Shown: one piece after another, positions 51,904 through 62,090 of the stretch | How positions within the stretch are numbered: position 1 is the first letter of the stretch | Layout of the letters: each line of letters starts with the position of its first letter | From: Methanocalculus natronophilus | GTDB taxonomy: Archaea; Halobacteriota; Methanomicrobia; Methanomicrobiales; Methanocorpusculaceae | DNA: 64,000 nucleotides | Assembly: GCF_038751955.1 (NCBI RefSeq) | Contig: NZ_JBCEXH010000001.1 | Coordinates: 328,300-392,299, forward strand | Reading direction: 5' to 3' | The notes under the pieces: model-generated | The model's database searches: none | The model's input: the letters and a program-made list of their open reading frames with translations, nothing else | Told to the model about the DNA's origin: nothing | Translations under genes and position numbers: made by a program

Positions 51904-52449
51904 ATGGGATATCCAGGAAAGAACCACAAGCAGTATCAGTCCCCCCAGCGCCGGTTCGAGAAGGCGCGGATTGAGGATGAACGGAATCTGGCAATCAGCT
52001 TTGGTCTCAGGAACAAAAAGGAGATCTGGAAGGCAACCCACATTCTCCGCCGCCACAGGCAGGGTGCCCGTGACATCCTTGCGATGACCTCCGGTGGTGT
52101 CGAGGAAGGACGTGTTGAGGCACGACGTGAGGAGCTCCTCTCTCACCTTCAGAGATACGCCATCATCGGTGCCGGAGCAACAATCGACGACGTCCTGTCG
52201 CTGAAAGTCAACCACATCCTGGAACGCAGGCTCCAGACGATTGTCTACCGCAAAGGTCTTGCCCGTTCACCAAAACAGGCCCGCCAGCTGATCAACCACG
52301 GCCATATCGCAATCAATGACAGGCGTGTCTCGATCCCCGGGTACATGGTTACACGGGCAGAGGAAGACCAGATCAGTTATTACCAGTCGTCACCGTTCAC
52401 CCAGGAGACCAACCCCGAGCGGGGCCGGATCAATAATGTGAGGGAGTAA
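51904..52449 (+). CDS. rps4: 30S ribosomal protein uS4
   Basis: 181 residues. Archaeal/eukaryotic-type uS4 with the central S4 RNA-binding domain ([33 protein letters not shown]). Primary 16S rRNA binder. GGGGTGA before the ATG. Confidence 0.95.
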   Translation: MGYPGKNHKQYQSPQRRFEKARIEDERNLAISFGLRNKKEIWKATHILRRHRQGARDILAMTSGGVEEGRVEARREELLSHLQRYAIIGAGATIDDVLSLKVNHILERRLQTIVYRKGLARSPKQARQLINHGHIAINDRRVSIPGYMVTRAEEDQISYYQSSPFTQETNPERGRINNVRE

Positions 52450-52451
52450 GC

Positions 52452-52847
52452 ATGGCAGCTGAGAATGACAAATGGGGAATTGCCCATATCTATGCATCCT
52501 TTAACAACACCATCATCACCGTCACCGACCTCTCGGGAGCAGAGACCATCTGCAAGAGCAGCGGCGGGATGGTCGTCAAGCAGGCACGGAACGAGAGTTC
52601 ACCCTATGCAGCGATGCAGATGGCCACAAACGTCGCACAGGCAATTCGGGACAAGGGGTTCGTCGGCCTCCATGTGAAGGTCAGGGCGCCCGGCCGCGGA
52701 AAGCAGCGGAGCCCCGGTCCCGGAGCCCAGGCAGCTATCCGGGCACTTGCCCGTGCCGGTATCAGGATCGGCAGAATCGAAGATGTCACCCCTGTCTCGC
52801 ATGACAGCATCCGTACACGCGGGGGCAGGCGGGGAAGGAGAGTCTGA
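52452..52847 (+). CDS. rps11: 30S ribosomal protein uS11
   Basis: 131 residues. [22 protein letters not shown] and the ending [12 protein letters not shown] are typical of archaeal uS11. Its stop overlaps the Rpo3 start by one base. Confidence 0.95.
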   Translation: MAAENDKWGIAHIYASFNNTIITVTDLSGAETICKSSGGMVVKQARNESSPYAAMQMATNVAQAIRDKGFVGLHVKVRAPGRGKQRSPGPGAQAAIRALARAGIRIGRIEDVTPVSHDSIRTRGGRRGRRV

Positions 52848-53674
52848 TGGAGATCGAATTTGGCAGGATCGAAGATTCCATTGCGCAGTTCACCTTAAGC
52901 GGCGCTTCTGAAGCATTTGCAAATGCGCTCAGGAGAGCGATGATTGGTGAGGTTCCAACCCTTGCCATCGACAACATCCGGATTTATGATAATACCAGCG
53001 TTCTCTTCGATGAGATGCTCGCACACAGACTTGGTATGGTCCCGATAAAGACGGATCTTGCGAAATTTGCACGAAAGGATGCATGCAGATGCGAAGGGGC
53101 TGGCTGTCCGATCTGCCAGGTCACCTTCACCATCACTGCCGAGGGACCAAAGACGGTCGTATCCGGAGATCTCGTCTCAGATGATGCATTAACCACCCCG
53201 GTTGACCCGGGCATCCCAATCGTTAAGCTCTGGGAAGACCAGAAAGTCGTCATCGAAGCGGTTGCGTACCTGAACAACGGTACCGAGCATGCAAAATGGC
53301 AGCCGACAGTCGCGTGCGGGTACAAGGAGTACCCGGTCATTGATATCAATGACCGATGCGACGGGTGCGGGATGTGCGTTGAGGAGTGTCCACGCGGCGT
53401 CCTCGAAGTGAAAGGCCGTGTTGTCCGTGTCGTGGATGGGAGACTTGAGGCCTGTTCACTCTGCCGTCTCTGTGAAAAGGCATGTATTGCAACAGGAATC
53501 GGCGATGATTCAGCGATTCAGGCAGGCGCAGACAGTACGAAGTTCCTCTTCATCATCGAAACCGATGGATCACTTTCGGCACAGCAGATCATTGAGGAGG
53601 GGCTCCGCTATATCAGAACCAGATCAGACACACTGATTGAAGCTTTACATGAAATATCCATGGAGGGACTATAG
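52847..53674 (+). CDS. rpo3: RNA polymerase subunit Rpo3 (RpoD) with ferredoxin-like domain
   Basis: 275 residues. The alpha-like dimerisation domain (NALRRAMIGEVPTLAI) is interrupted by a ferredoxin insertion with two complete cluster motifs: C-x2-C-x2-C-x3-C in CDGCGMCVEEC, and C-x2-C-x2-C-x3-C in CSLCRLCEKAC. A further four cysteines lie earlier (CRCEGAGCPIC). Rpo3 with Rpo11 nucleates archaeal polymerase assembly; two [4Fe-4S] sites would make assembly sensitive to iron or oxygen, as studied in Methanosarcina. Confidence 0.95.
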   Translation: MEIEFGRIEDSIAQFTLSGASEAFANALRRAMIGEVPTLAIDNIRIYDNTSVLFDEMLAHRLGMVPIKTDLAKFARKDACRCEGAGCPICQVTFTITAEGPKTVVSGDLVSDDALTTPVDPGIPIVKLWEDQKVVIEAVAYLNNGTEHAKWQPTVACGYKEYPVIDINDRCDGCGMCVEECPRGVLEVKGRVVRVVDGRLEACSLCRLCEKACIATGIGDDSAIQAGADSTKFLFIIETDGSLSAQQIIEEGLRYIRTRSDTLIEALHEISMEGL

Positions 53675-54037
53675 ATGAAGAGAACGGGCAAGACAAACCC
53701 GCGCCTCGATGAAGTCATCAGGATGCTCAGAACCGCATCCAATACCAACGAGGCAACTATCTGGCGTGAGATAGCCTGCAGGCTTGACACGTCCAGCAGG
53801 AACTATGCCGAGGTCAATATCGGCAAGATCAACCGCTATGCACAGGGTGGCGAAATCATTCTCGTCCCCGGCAAGGTACTCGGAAGCGGCGTGCTGGACC
53901 AGTCAGTACGGGTTGCTGCACTGAACTTCTCCGAATCGGCCAGGGAGAAGATAATCCAGGCAAGCGGAGATTGTATGACAATTGAAGAACTGGTTATGGC
54001 AAACCCGCAGGGCAGCCGGGTCAGGATACTGAGGTGA
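53675..54037 (+). CDS. rpl18e: 50S ribosomal protein eL18
   Basis: 120 residues. [18 protein letters not shown] at the N-terminus and [23 protein letters not shown] identify archaeal eL18. Directly follows rpo3. Confidence 0.93.
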   Translation: MKRTGKTNPRLDEVIRMLRTASNTNEATIWREIACRLDTSSRNYAEVNIGKINRYAQGGEIILVPGKVLGSGVLDQSVRVAALNFSESAREKIIQASGDCMTIEELVMANPQGSRVRILR

Positions 54038-54045
54038 AATTCCAA

Positions 54046-54468
54046 ATGGCAACGATCATCAATGCTGAAAACCTGCTCCTCGGAAGACTTGCAAGCACTG
54101 TCGCAAAGCGTGCCTTACAGGGCGAGGAGATCGCCATTGTCAATGCAGAGAAAGCCATACTCTCCGGCAGAAAAGCAGAAGTCCTCCAGAAATACCAACA
54201 GAAAAGAGCCCGGGGATCTGTCGAAGGCGGACCGTTCTTCCCCCGCCGACCCGATCATATCATGAAGCGGGCAATCCGCGGTATGGTGCCGTACAAGACA
54301 GGACCTGGCCGCGAGGCGTTTGGCAGGATAAAAACCTATGTCGGCGTGCCTGAAGAGTTTGCAGGCATGGATATGGAAGTGATTGAAGAGGCACACCGCA
54401 AGAGGTTAAACAAGCCACGGTATGTCACGCTTCAGACCGTGAGCCAGAACCTTGGTGCAAAATTCTAG
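54046..54468 (+). CDS. rpl13: 50S ribosomal protein uL13
   Basis: 140 residues: [24 protein letters not shown] and [18 protein letters not shown] are typical. The ATG at 54046 follows GAGGTGA about nine bases upstream, part of the eL18 stop region; a GTG at 54034 would add four residues. Confidence 0.93.
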   Translation: MATIINAENLLLGRLASTVAKRALQGEEIAIVNAEKAILSGRKAEVLQKYQQKRARGSVEGGPFFPRRPDHIMKRAIRGMVPYKTGPGREAFGRIKTYVGVPEEFAGMDMEVIEEAHRKRLNKPRYVTLQTVSQNLGAKF

Positions 54469-54481
54469 GAGGGGAGAATCG

Positions 54482-54883
54482 ATGACAAAAATTATCAATA
54501 CAAGCGGAAAGAGAAAGACAGCCGTTGCCCGCGCCACCCTGCGTGAGGGGAAGGGCAGGATCCGGATCAATTCGGTCCCCCTTGAGATCTATGGATCTGA
54601 TCTGATCCGGATGAAGATTGCAGAGGCACTCGTCCTCGCACCCGGTGTCACAGACACTATCGACATCGATATCGATGTATCGGGTGGAGGTATCATCGGC
54701 CAGGCAGAAGCCATCCGGACCGCACTTGGCCGGGGCATCCTGGGCTGGACAAATGATCCCGCAATCAAGGAAGGGTACCTTGGATACGACAGGACCCTGC
54801 TCGTCAATGATTCGCGCCAGAAAGAAGCGAAGAAACCGCACGGGCGTGGAGCAAGGAAGAGATTCCAGAAGTCGTACCGTTAA
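54482..54883 (+). CDS. rps9: 30S ribosomal protein uS9
   Basis: 133 residues ending in the tRNA-contacting tail RKRFQKSYR, with [12 protein letters not shown] near the start. AGGAGGGGAG before the ATG at 54482 fixes the start. Confidence 0.95.
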   Translation: MTKIINTSGKRKTAVARATLREGKGRIRINSVPLEIYGSDLIRMKIAEALVLAPGVTDTIDIDIDVSGGGIIGQAEAIRTALGRGILGWTNDPAIKEGYLGYDRTLLVNDSRQKEAKKPHGRGARKRFQKSYR

Positions 54884-54914
54884 ATATCAGCAGGATAATA
54901 AGGAATCGGGGATT

Positions 54915-55103
54915 ATGATACCTGTACGATGTTTCACCTGTGGAAAAGTCGTTTCCACGGCATGGGATGAGTTCAAAGAGCGATCAGCAGCAGGAGAGGA
55001 TCCAAAAGAGATCCTCGATTCCCTCGATTTGGAACGCTACTGTTGCAGAAGAATGCTTCTCTCACATAAGGAGATTGTTGATGAGCTGTATCCCTATCAA
55101 TGA
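54915..55103 (+). CDS. rpo10: RNA polymerase subunit Rpo10 (RpoN)
   Basis: 62 residues. The atypical zinc site is CFTCGK at the start and the adjacent pair CC in [10 protein letters not shown], typical of Rpb10/Rpo10. The small gene lies 31 bases after rps9. Its TGA stop at 55101-55103 is immediately followed by the first base of tRNA-Pro. Confidence 0.95.
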   Translation: MIPVRCFTCGKVVSTAWDEFKERSAAGEDPKEILDSLDLERYCCRRMLLSHKEIVDELYPYQ

Positions 55104-55178
55104 GGGGTCGTGGGGTAGCCTGGACTATCCTATTGCGTTCGGGACGCAGTGACCTGAGTTCGAATCTCAGCGACCCCA
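55104..55178 (+). tRNA. tRNA-Pro (anticodon CGG)
   Basis: Acceptor arms GGGGTCG and CGACCCC pair fully. The anticodon arm TTGCG/CGCAG (one T-G pair) encloses TTCGGGA, anticodon CGG, and the T arm is CTGAGTTCGAATCTCAG. Discriminator A; CCA not encoded. It starts with no gap after the rpo10 stop, so RNase P cleavage must separate it from the message. Confidence 0.95.
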
Positions 55179-55200
55179 TTCAGGTTACAAAATTTTACGG

Positions 55201-55404
55201 ATGATTAGCATGATATCCTACACTCGATACGAGCGGGCCAGGATCATAGGAGCACGCGCCCTCCAGATATCAATGGGGGCACCGGTTCTTGTGAGTACCG
55301 GGCGCATAGACCCCCTGGAGATTGCACTTGAGGAGTTTGAGAAAGGGCTTATACCCATCACCGTCAAGCGCCATTTCGGGGATCGGGAAGTTGTGGTGGC
55401 ATGA
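55201..55404 (+). CDS. rpo6: RNA polymerase subunit Rpo6 (RpoK)
   Basis: 67 residues with the omega-like core [22 protein letters not shown] and the tail [11 protein letters not shown] at 55201, with an alternative ATG at 55210. Overlaps the enolase start by four bases. Confidence 0.93.
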   Translation: MISMISYTRYERARIIGARALQISMGAPVLVSTGRIDPLEIALEEFEKGLIPITVKRHFGDREVVVA

Positions 55405-56591
55405 CGGCGATCGAAGCGGTCAGCCTCCGGACAATCCTTGACAGCCGTGGCAATCCCACTATCGAGGCAGATGTGTGGGTTGAAGGAGGGTTTGGCCGTG
55501 CTGCTGCCCCAAGCGGGGCGAGCACCGGTGCTCATGAAGCAGTTGTCAGGCAGCCGCAGGAGGCAGTACCCTATGCATACACCAGGGTCATCCCTGATCT
55601 GATCGGCCTTGACGCTACCAGGCAGGTCACCTTCGATCACATCCTCCACGAGATCGATGGAACAGGCAACTTCGCGGAGATCGGAGCTAATGTAGCTGTT
55701 GCCCTATCGCTTGCAAATGCAAAGGCAGCCGCATCCGCTCTTGGAGTGGAGCTCTACAGCTATCTTGGCGGAGTCTTCTCCGACGAGACGCCTCTTCCGC
55801 TTGGAAATGTCATCGGAGGAGGCGCTCATGCACCCGGAGCAACCGATATCCAGGAATTTCTTGTTGTTCCAACCGGTGCATCCTCCACAGCTGAGGCGGT
55901 CTTCACCAATGCAGCCATTCACAAGGAGGTAAAGAAACTCCTCACCAGCAGGGATATCCCATGCGGAAAAGGTGATGAAGGAGCATGGGCACCCCGGATC
56001 ACTGATAGCGAGGCACTTAACCTGATCTCTTTAGCCATCGACACTGTCACCGATGAGACCGGCGTCACCATTGGAATAGGTCTTGATGTTGCAGCAAGCG
56101 AACTCTGGAATGGGGAACGGTATGCATACCGCGACCGTACCCGGTCTACCGAAGACCAGATCGCCTATATCGCTGATCTCGTCGACGAGTTTGGACTCGT
56201 CTATGTTGAGGACCCCCTCTTTGAAGAGGATTTTGAAGGGTTCGCAACGCTTACAGACCAGATTAGCGATACCTGCCTCATCTGCGGTGATGATATCTTT
56301 GTCACGAACCCCGAACGCATCCAGATGGGAGTCGATCGGGGATCTGCAAGCGCTGTCCTTATAAAGCCAAACCAGATCGGTACACTCACCGACACCTTCG
56401 AGGCGATCCGGCTGGCCCACAGCTATGGCCTCCAAACGGTGATGAGCCACCGGTCCGGAGAAACAACAGATACGACCATTGCCCACCTCGCAGTCGCATT
56501 TGGGTGCGTCTACCTCAAGTGCGGTATCGTGGGTGGCGAGAGAATAGCTAAATTAAACGAATTGATTCGTATTTCGGAGAATTTCGCATGA
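55401..56591 (+). CDS. eno: Enolase
   Basis: 396 residues. [13 protein letters not shown] near the start, [10 protein letters not shown], the metal ligands in [10 protein letters not shown] and GDDIFVTNP, and the catalytic Lys segment ending with [11 protein letters not shown]. It converts 2-phosphoglycerate to phosphoenolpyruvate. Slightly shorter than the common about 430. Set in the ribosomal/polymerase operon, as in other euryarchaea. Confidence 0.95.
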   Translation: MTAIEAVSLRTILDSRGNPTIEADVWVEGGFGRAAAPSGASTGAHEAVVRQPQEAVPYAYTRVIPDLIGLDATRQVTFDHILHEIDGTGNFAEIGANVAVALSLANAKAAASALGVELYSYLGGVFSDETPLPLGNVIGGGAHAPGATDIQEFLVVPTGASSTAEAVFTNAAIHKEVKKLLTSRDIPCGKGDEGAWAPRITDSEALNLISLAIDTVTDETGVTIGIGLDVAASELWNGERYAYRDRTRSTEDQIAYIADLVDEFGLVYVEDPLFEEDFEGFATLTDQISDTCLICGDDIFVTNPERIQMGVDRGSASAVLIKPNQIGTLTDTFEAIRLAHSYGLQTVMSHRSGETTDTTIAHLAVAFGCVYLKCGIVGGERIAKLNELIRISENFA

Positions 56592-57211
56592 GCGAGAATG
56601 AACTTGATATCGAACTGAACGAACCCCTTGTCCCGGTCGAGGAGTACCTGGCGGCAGGTGTTCACATCGGAACACAGCAGAAGAGCAACGAGATGAAGAA
56701 TTTCATCTACCGGGTCCGTGGAGATGGCCTGTATATTATAGATATACGGAAAACCGACGAGCGGATCAAGCAGGCAGCAAAATTCCTCTCAAGGTATGAG
56801 GCACCGAAGATCCTCACCGTCACCTCGCGGCAGTACGGACAGTATCCTGCACGGAGATTTGCAGACACAATCGGTGCAATGGCAGCAACCGGCAGGTTCA
56901 TACCGGGGATGCTCACAAACCCGAGCTTAAGCAAGACCGCGCTGAACAGGTATATCGAGCCGGATGTCGTCATCGTCACCGATCCGATCGGTGATGCACA
57001 GGTTGTCAGGGAAGCTGTCCAGACCGGGATTCCCGTGATTGCGCTCTGTGACACAAACAACAGCCTGCGAAACATCGATCTCGTCATCCCAACCAACAAT
57101 AAGGGACGCAAAGCCCTCTCCATGGTGTACTACCTCCTCACAAAGGAGATGCTCAGGCTCCGTGGTGTTGTAACCTCGCTTACACCAGAGGACTTTGAGA
57201 CCGATATTTAA
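56588..57211 (+). CDS. rps2: 30S ribosomal protein uS2
   Basis: 207 residues. [24 protein letters not shown] near the start and [25 protein letters not shown] near the end are typical of archaeal uS2. Overlaps enolase by four bases. Confidence 0.95.
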   Translation: MSENELDIELNEPLVPVEEYLAAGVHIGTQQKSNEMKNFIYRVRGDGLYIIDIRKTDERIKQAAKFLSRYEAPKILTVTSRQYGQYPARRFADTIGAMAATGRFIPGMLTNPSLSKTALNRYIEPDVVIVTDPIGDAQVVREAVQTGIPVIALCDTNNSLRNIDLVIPTNNKGRKALSMVYYLLTKEMLRLRGVVTSLTPEDFETDI

Positions 57212-57251
57212 ATAGTCTGAAGGACAACTGCCAGAAGAGGTGGGGAGTTCT

Positions 57252-58040
57252 ATGGAGATCCGAGAGAGTACGATGGCCGGGATGTTTTACCCGGCAGAGC
57301 CCGGGCACCTCGAGCACCTGCTCGAGATGTACTTCCAGGCATCAGAGGGGCGTCTGCATCCAATCGGGATAGTTGTTCCTCATGCCGGATACCCCTACTC
57401 CGGTGCTGTTGCGGCACGCGGATATGGCACAATAGACCCGGCATTCTCCGGCACCTTTATCGTCATCGGCCCAAGTCATCGCGGATACCGGACCTGTGTA
57501 TCCGCACTCCCGTGGGAGACGCCGCTTGGCCTCATCACCAATGATGAGCGGCTCTCAAGGGCGCTTGACCTGCCTGTTGATGAAGAGGCACACCAGGATA
57601 ACGAGAATTCCCTTGAAACGCAGATGCCGTTTATCAAGTACCGGTTTCCGCGAGCCAGGATCACACCGATCCTGATGGGAGACCAGTCCCCTGAAGAGGC
57701 GGACAGGGTCTCGGGACTGATACTCTCGGCACTTCAGAAGACGAAGAAAGAGGTGATCATCGTCGCTTCGAGTGATTTCTCACATTATATTCCCCGGATG
57801 GAAGCTGAAAAGCTTGATTCCAAAGTCATTGAACCGATCCTCTCACTCGACAGCGATGAGTTCTACCGGCGTATCACAACACTCGGGGTATCAGCATGCG
57901 GATATGGCCCTGTCGCCACGATGATCCGTGCAGCAGCCGATCTCGGTGCGGAGAAGGGAATCCTCCTCTCGTACATGACAAGCGGCGATGTAACCGGAGA
58001 TCCTGACGTTGTTGGATACGCCGCCATTGCGGTGGTATAG
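57252..58040 (+). CDS. MEMO1 family protein (AmmeMemoRadiSam system B)
   Basis: 262 residues. The MEMO fold, related to extradiol dioxygenases, shows MFYPAEP, VVPHAGYPYSGAVAA, GPSHRGY and ASSDFSHY in order, with conserved His residues of the metal site. Linked in archaea to AMMECR1 and a radical SAM protein, neither seen here. The ATG at 57252 follows GGGGAG. Confidence 0.9.
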   Translation: MEIRESTMAGMFYPAEPGHLEHLLEMYFQASEGRLHPIGIVVPHAGYPYSGAVAARGYGTIDPAFSGTFIVIGPSHRGYRTCVSALPWETPLGLITNDERLSRALDLPVDEEAHQDNENSLETQMPFIKYRFPRARITPILMGDQSPEEADRVSGLILSALQKTKKEVIIVASSDFSHYIPRMEAEKLDSKVIEPILSLDSDEFYRRITTLGVSACGYGPVATMIRAAADLGAEKGILLSYMTSGDVTGDPDVVGYAAIAVV

Positions 58041-58041
58041 G

Positions 58042-58911
58042 GTGGCAACATGGAGCGCACCGGGCAAGGTCTTCCTCTTTGGTGAACATGCCGTGGTCTA
58101 CGGAAAACCCGGGATCGCAATGGCGATCAAGCCACGGGTTATGGTCACTGTCAGGAAGGCAAAGCGGCTGAAGAAACCGAATTCGTCCTATATTGCAGAG
58201 TGCTTCCGCCAGATGGGCGTATCCGGATCGGTCTATGTCAGATCCCAGCTTCCGAGTTCATCAGGTCTTGGGTCATCAGCAGCAGTGACTGTTGCAACCC
58301 TCTTTGCCATCAACGATGAGTTTGGCCTGGGCAAAACACAGGATGAGCTCTCAGCAATCGCCCATACCGTCGAGAAGAATGTCCAGAAAGGGAGAGCCAG
58401 TGCAACAGACACGTATGTATCGACCGTCGGCGGGATGGTGCTGATCACCGGCACGACAAAACGGAAGCTTCCTCCCCCGCAGCTGCAGCTCGTTATCGGC
58501 AACAGCCTGACCCATCACAACACCTCGGATATGGTCAACAGGGTCGCTGAACTGAAGAGAAGCCGTCCGGAGATTGCAGAGCCCATCATCGATGCAATCG
58601 CAGCAGTAACAAAATGCTCGATGCACCATTTCAAGAACCCCCGCGAGCTTGGTAACCTGATGAATATGAACCATGCGCTCCTCGAGGCACTGGGTGTCGG
58701 TCATCCCCAGCTCTCCCGCCTCGTCCTGGCTGCACGGGCAGCAGGTGCGCTTGGGGCAAAGCTGACCGGTGCTGGTGGCGGAGGATGTATGTTCGCACTC
58801 TGTTCCAAGAATGCAAAGACCAGGGTTGCCGGTGCAATTGAGGCATGTGATGCCCGTGCCATCATCACCGGCATCGATACCCAGGGTGTACGGAAAGAGA
58901 AAGATGACTAA
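58042..58911 (+). CDS. mvk: Mevalonate kinase
   Basis: 289 residues of the GHMP kinase family: SAPGKVFLFGEHAVVYG (about 4-20), the phosphate loop LPSSSGLGSSAAV, and GAKLTGAGGGGCMFAL. It phosphorylates mevalonate on the route to archaeal lipids. A GTG at 58042, two bases after the MEMO stop, gives the usual start; longer frames overlap the MEMO gene. Confidence 0.93.
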   Translation: MATWSAPGKVFLFGEHAVVYGKPGIAMAIKPRVMVTVRKAKRLKKPNSSYIAECFRQMGVSGSVYVRSQLPSSSGLGSSAAVTVATLFAINDEFGLGKTQDELSAIAHTVEKNVQKGRASATDTYVSTVGGMVLITGTTKRKLPPPQLQLVIGNSLTHHNTSDMVNRVAELKRSRPEIAEPIIDAIAAVTKCSMHHFKNPRELGNLMNMNHALLEALGVGHPQLSRLVLAARAAGALGAKLTGAGGGGCMFALCSKNAKTRVAGAIEACDARAIITGIDTQGVRKEKDD

Positions 58912-59665
58912 TACGGTTGTACTCAAACTCGGCGGATCGGTGATCACCGAGAAGGAACATGCCGGCATAATCGATCACGGCCGGCTCAGGACGATAGCGG
59001 AGGCGATCGCTGCCAGCCGTGGTCTTCCGCTGATCATTGTGCATGGTGCGGGATCGTGCGGCCATCCGGAGGCACACCGGTTCGGAATCCAGGACGGTGT
59101 CTCCGAATCGAACGCCCGGGGCGTTCTGGAGACGCACAGGGCTGTTGCCGGGCTGAATGCTGCTGTTGTATCGGCATTACACGATGCCGGGATTGATGCA
59201 ATCGGGATCCACCCGCTCTCAGGATCATATGCAGAGAACGGGAGGCTCATATCCTTTGAAACAGGGCATCTCGGCAGGATGGCCGGACTCGGTATTGTCC
59301 CGGTCCTGCACGGGGATGTGGTAATGGATCGGATCCGGGGTGCCGCAATCATCTCGGGGGATCAGCTTGTGCTGCATGCTGCCCGCGGAACCCGCGCTGG
59401 CCGTGTCGGCCTGGCCACCGATGTGCCAGGGGTTCTCGTCCGGGATGAAGTGGTTCCCCGGCTTGATTCCGGGCAGGTTGAGACTATTGATCTCGGCTCA
59501 TCCAGACATACCGATGTCACCGGAGGTATGCGTGGAAAGGTCCGGGAGCTGGCAGAACTGGCAGAAGCCGGCATTACCGGCTCGATCTTTCATATCGACC
59601 GGCTTTCGGATTTCCTGGCAGGAAAACCCCACGGCGGTACCGATATCGTGAGGGCAGAGAGATGA
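58904..59665 (+). CDS. ipk: Isopentenyl phosphate kinase
   Basis: 253 residues of the amino acid kinase family. LKLGGSVIT at the start, HGAGSCGHPEA (with the His that marks IPK, about 49-59), and the nucleotide-binding LATDVPGV. It makes isopentenyl diphosphate in the archaeal mevalonate pathway. Overlaps mvk by eight bases and fni by four. Confidence 0.93.
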   Translation: MTNTVVLKLGGSVITEKEHAGIIDHGRLRTIAEAIAASRGLPLIIVHGAGSCGHPEAHRFGIQDGVSESNARGVLETHRAVAGLNAAVVSALHDAGIDAIGIHPLSGSYAENGRLISFETGHLGRMAGLGIVPVLHGDVVMDRIRGAAIISGDQLVLHAARGTRAGRVGLATDVPGVLVRDEVVPRLDSGQVETIDLGSSRHTDVTGGMRGKVRELAELAEAGITGSIFHIDRLSDFLAGKPHGGTDIVRAER

Positions 59666-60744
59666 CCCGGCCTGACCAGACCCGGTCACGAAAGCTTGAC
59701 CATCTCCGGATCTGCAGCAGCGAGCTGATCGAGGCGGGATCAAGTGGCTTTGCCGATGTCAGGATCGTCCATAATGCACTCCCCGAATGCGCTATGGACG
59801 AGATCGATCTCTCCTGCCGCCTCCTTGGCCATACGCTCTCGTCCCCGCTCTTCATAGCCGCAATGACCGGCGGCCACCCGGAGACGACCGAGGTGAACCG
59901 CCGCCTCGGACGTGCAGCTGAGGTCTTTGGGTGTGCTATCGGTGTCGGATCCCAGCGGGCGGCACTTGAGCATGACGAACTCGCCGCATCATTTGCGGTT
60001 GTCAGGGAAGAAGCGCCGACTGCGTTTATTGCGGCAAATATCGGGGCCGTCCAGCTCCGCGACCATGGGGTTGCATGGGCAGATAAGGCAGTCTCAATGA
60101 TTGATGCCGATGCAGTTGCAATCCACCTGAATTTCCTGCAGGAAGCGATCCAGCCCGAAGGGGATCGTGATGCCAGAGGATGCCTGGGTGCAATCGAAGA
60201 GCTCTGTTCCGAAGTCTCGTACCCGGTGATCATCAAGGAGACGGGATCGGGCATCTCGCGGGAGACTGCCCGCCTCCTCTGGAATGCCGGTGTGCAGGCG
60301 ATCGATGTCGGCGGCCATGGCGGCACCTCGTGGGCACGTGTCGAAGGGATCCGGGGCAGGGAGAGCGGCCGGGATCTCTTCCACCGTCTCGGCGAGGACT
60401 TCGTTGACTGGGGGATACCAACCGTGGTCTCTCTCCTCGAAGCCAGGGAGACAGGCGGTCCCGTGATTGCAACAGGCGGTGTCAGAGACGGCATTGACAT
60501 CGCAAAGGCTCTCGCACTCGGTGCGGATATGGCAGGGATGGCGCTCCCGCTGCTCGCACCTGCAATAGAGAGCGATTCGGCACTATTAACAGCCATCGGG
60601 GATATTCACAGCCAGTTGAAAGCAGCGATGTTTCTCTCAGGGGCAGCAACGATCCGCGATATGCGGAACGTCAGGACGTATGTTACCGGAGAAACTCGTG
60701 ATATGATACAGAAATACGAAATTGAGGAGAAAAAATGGAGATAG
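59662..60744 (+). CDS. fni: Type 2 isopentenyl-diphosphate delta-isomerase
   Basis: 360 residues, FMN-dependent TIM barrel. Typical segments are MTGGHPETTEVNRRLG, GVGSQRAAL, HLNFLQEAIQPEGD (metal/substrate), GGHGGTSWARVEGIR and TGGVRDGIDIAKALALGAD. It interconverts IPP and DMAPP. The 3' end overlaps the RNase J start by ten bases. Confidence 0.95.
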   Translation: MTRPDQTRSRKLDHLRICSSELIEAGSSGFADVRIVHNALPECAMDEIDLSCRLLGHTLSSPLFIAAMTGGHPETTEVNRRLGRAAEVFGCAIGVGSQRAALEHDELAASFAVVREEAPTAFIAANIGAVQLRDHGVAWADKAVSMIDADAVAIHLNFLQEAIQPEGDRDARGCLGAIEELCSEVSYPVIIKETGSGISRETARLLWNAGVQAIDVGGHGGTSWARVEGIRGRESGRDLFHRLGEDFVDWGIPTVVSLLEARETGGPVIATGGVRDGIDIAKALALGADMAGMALPLLAPAIESDSALLTAIGDIHSQLKAAMFLSGAATIRDMRNVRTYVTGETRDMIQKYEIEEKKWR

Positions 60745-62075
60745 AAATAATCGCCGTAGGCGGATACGATGAAGTCGGTCGGAACATGACCGCGGTCCGG
60801 TGCGGCAAGGATATCGTGATATTCGATATGGGGCTTCGGCTTGATCGGATTATGATCCACGAGGATGCCGAGGTCGAAAATATGCATTCGCTCGACCTGA
60901 TCCAGATGAAAGCAATCCCGGATGATACCGTGATGAACGGCATCGAAGGGACAGTCCGGGCAATCGTCTGTACACACGGGCACCTTGACCATATCGGGGC
61001 GCTTCCAAAGCTTGCCCACCGGTATAATGCCCCCATCATATCAACACCATACACAACAGAACTGATACGCCAGCAGATCGCCGGAGAACAGAAGTTCGGG
61101 GTGAACAACAAACTTTTTGCACTGAAGTCGGGGGGGAAATACACCATCTCCCAGCACCTGACCCTTGAGTTTGTCAGGACCCAGCACTCGATCATCGATA
61201 CGGTAATGGCGGTGCTTCACACACCCCATGGTGCGGTGATCTATGCAAACGACTTCAAGTTTGACCGGACACCAGTTATCGGAGAACCACCGGACTTCCG
61301 GCGCCTCACCCAGATCGGCAAGGAAGGAGTGCTTGCCCTCATCACCGAATGCGTGAATATCGAATCAAACGGACGGGCACCGAGTGAGCGGATCGCCCGG
61401 GATCTCGTCCGCGATACCATCACGAGTTTCGAAGATGACAAAAACGCCATCATCGTGACGACATTCTCCTCCCATGTCGCCCGTCTGAAGACGATCACCG
61501 AGTGCGCGTACGAGATCGGGAGAAAGCCGGTTTTGCTTGGTCGATCGATGGAGCGGTACTCAACAACCGCAGAGCAGATGAAGCTGGTTGCATTCCCGAA
61601 AACCACCTCGGTTTTTGGGAACAGGAGGACTGTGGACCGGGTGTTCCGTCGTATGATGAAGGAAGGAAAAGAGAAGTTCGTCCCGGTGATCACCGGTCAC
61701 CAGGGCGAACCGGGTTCGGTCCTGACACGGATAGGTGCCGGGGATACGCCATACCGGCTTGAGAAGGGTGATAAAGTCCTCTTCTCGGCCAAGGTGATCC
61801 CAAACCCGATGAACTTCGGCCAGCGGTACCTCACCGAGACCAGGCTGAAGATGGCAGGTGCACGGATCTTTGATGAACTGCATGTCACCGGCCACGCATA
61901 CCGCGAGGATCATTACGAGTTTATCCATATGCTGAACCCGGAGCATATCATCCCGTCGCACGGAGATCTCCAGATGACAGCTGCGTATGCGGATTTTGCT
62001 GCTGAGATGGGGTATACGCTCCATAAGGATGTGCACCTCCTCCACAACGGCCAGCGGCTTCAATTAAAGAAATAA
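60735..62075 (+). CDS. rnj: Ribonuclease J, archaeal
   Basis: 446 residues of the beta-CASP metallo-beta-lactamase family. The metal motif is THGHLDHIGAL (about 76-86), with later His in PHGAVIYANDFKFD, and the beta-CASP region (TTFSSHVAR..., VPVITGHQGEPGSVL, IPSHGDLQ). A 5'-3' exoribonuclease in archaea. GAGGAGAAAA before the ATG. Confidence 0.92.
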   Translation: MEIEIIAVGGYDEVGRNMTAVRCGKDIVIFDMGLRLDRIMIHEDAEVENMHSLDLIQMKAIPDDTVMNGIEGTVRAIVCTHGHLDHIGALPKLAHRYNAPIISTPYTTELIRQQIAGEQKFGVNNKLFALKSGGKYTISQHLTLEFVRTQHSIIDTVMAVLHTPHGAVIYANDFKFDRTPVIGEPPDFRRLTQIGKEGVLALITECVNIESNGRAPSERIARDLVRDTITSFEDDKNAIIVTTFSSHVARLKTITECAYEIGRKPVLLGRSMERYSTTAEQMKLVAFPKTTSVFGNRRTVDRVFRRMMKEGKEKFVPVITGHQGEPGSVLTRIGAGDTPYRLEKGDKVLFSAKVIPNPMNFGQRYLTETRLKMAGARIFDELHVTGHAYREDHYEFIHMLNPEHIIPSHGDLQMTAAYADFAAEMGYTLHKDVHLLHNGQRLQLKK

Positions 62076-62090
62076 GATGAGGAAACAACC

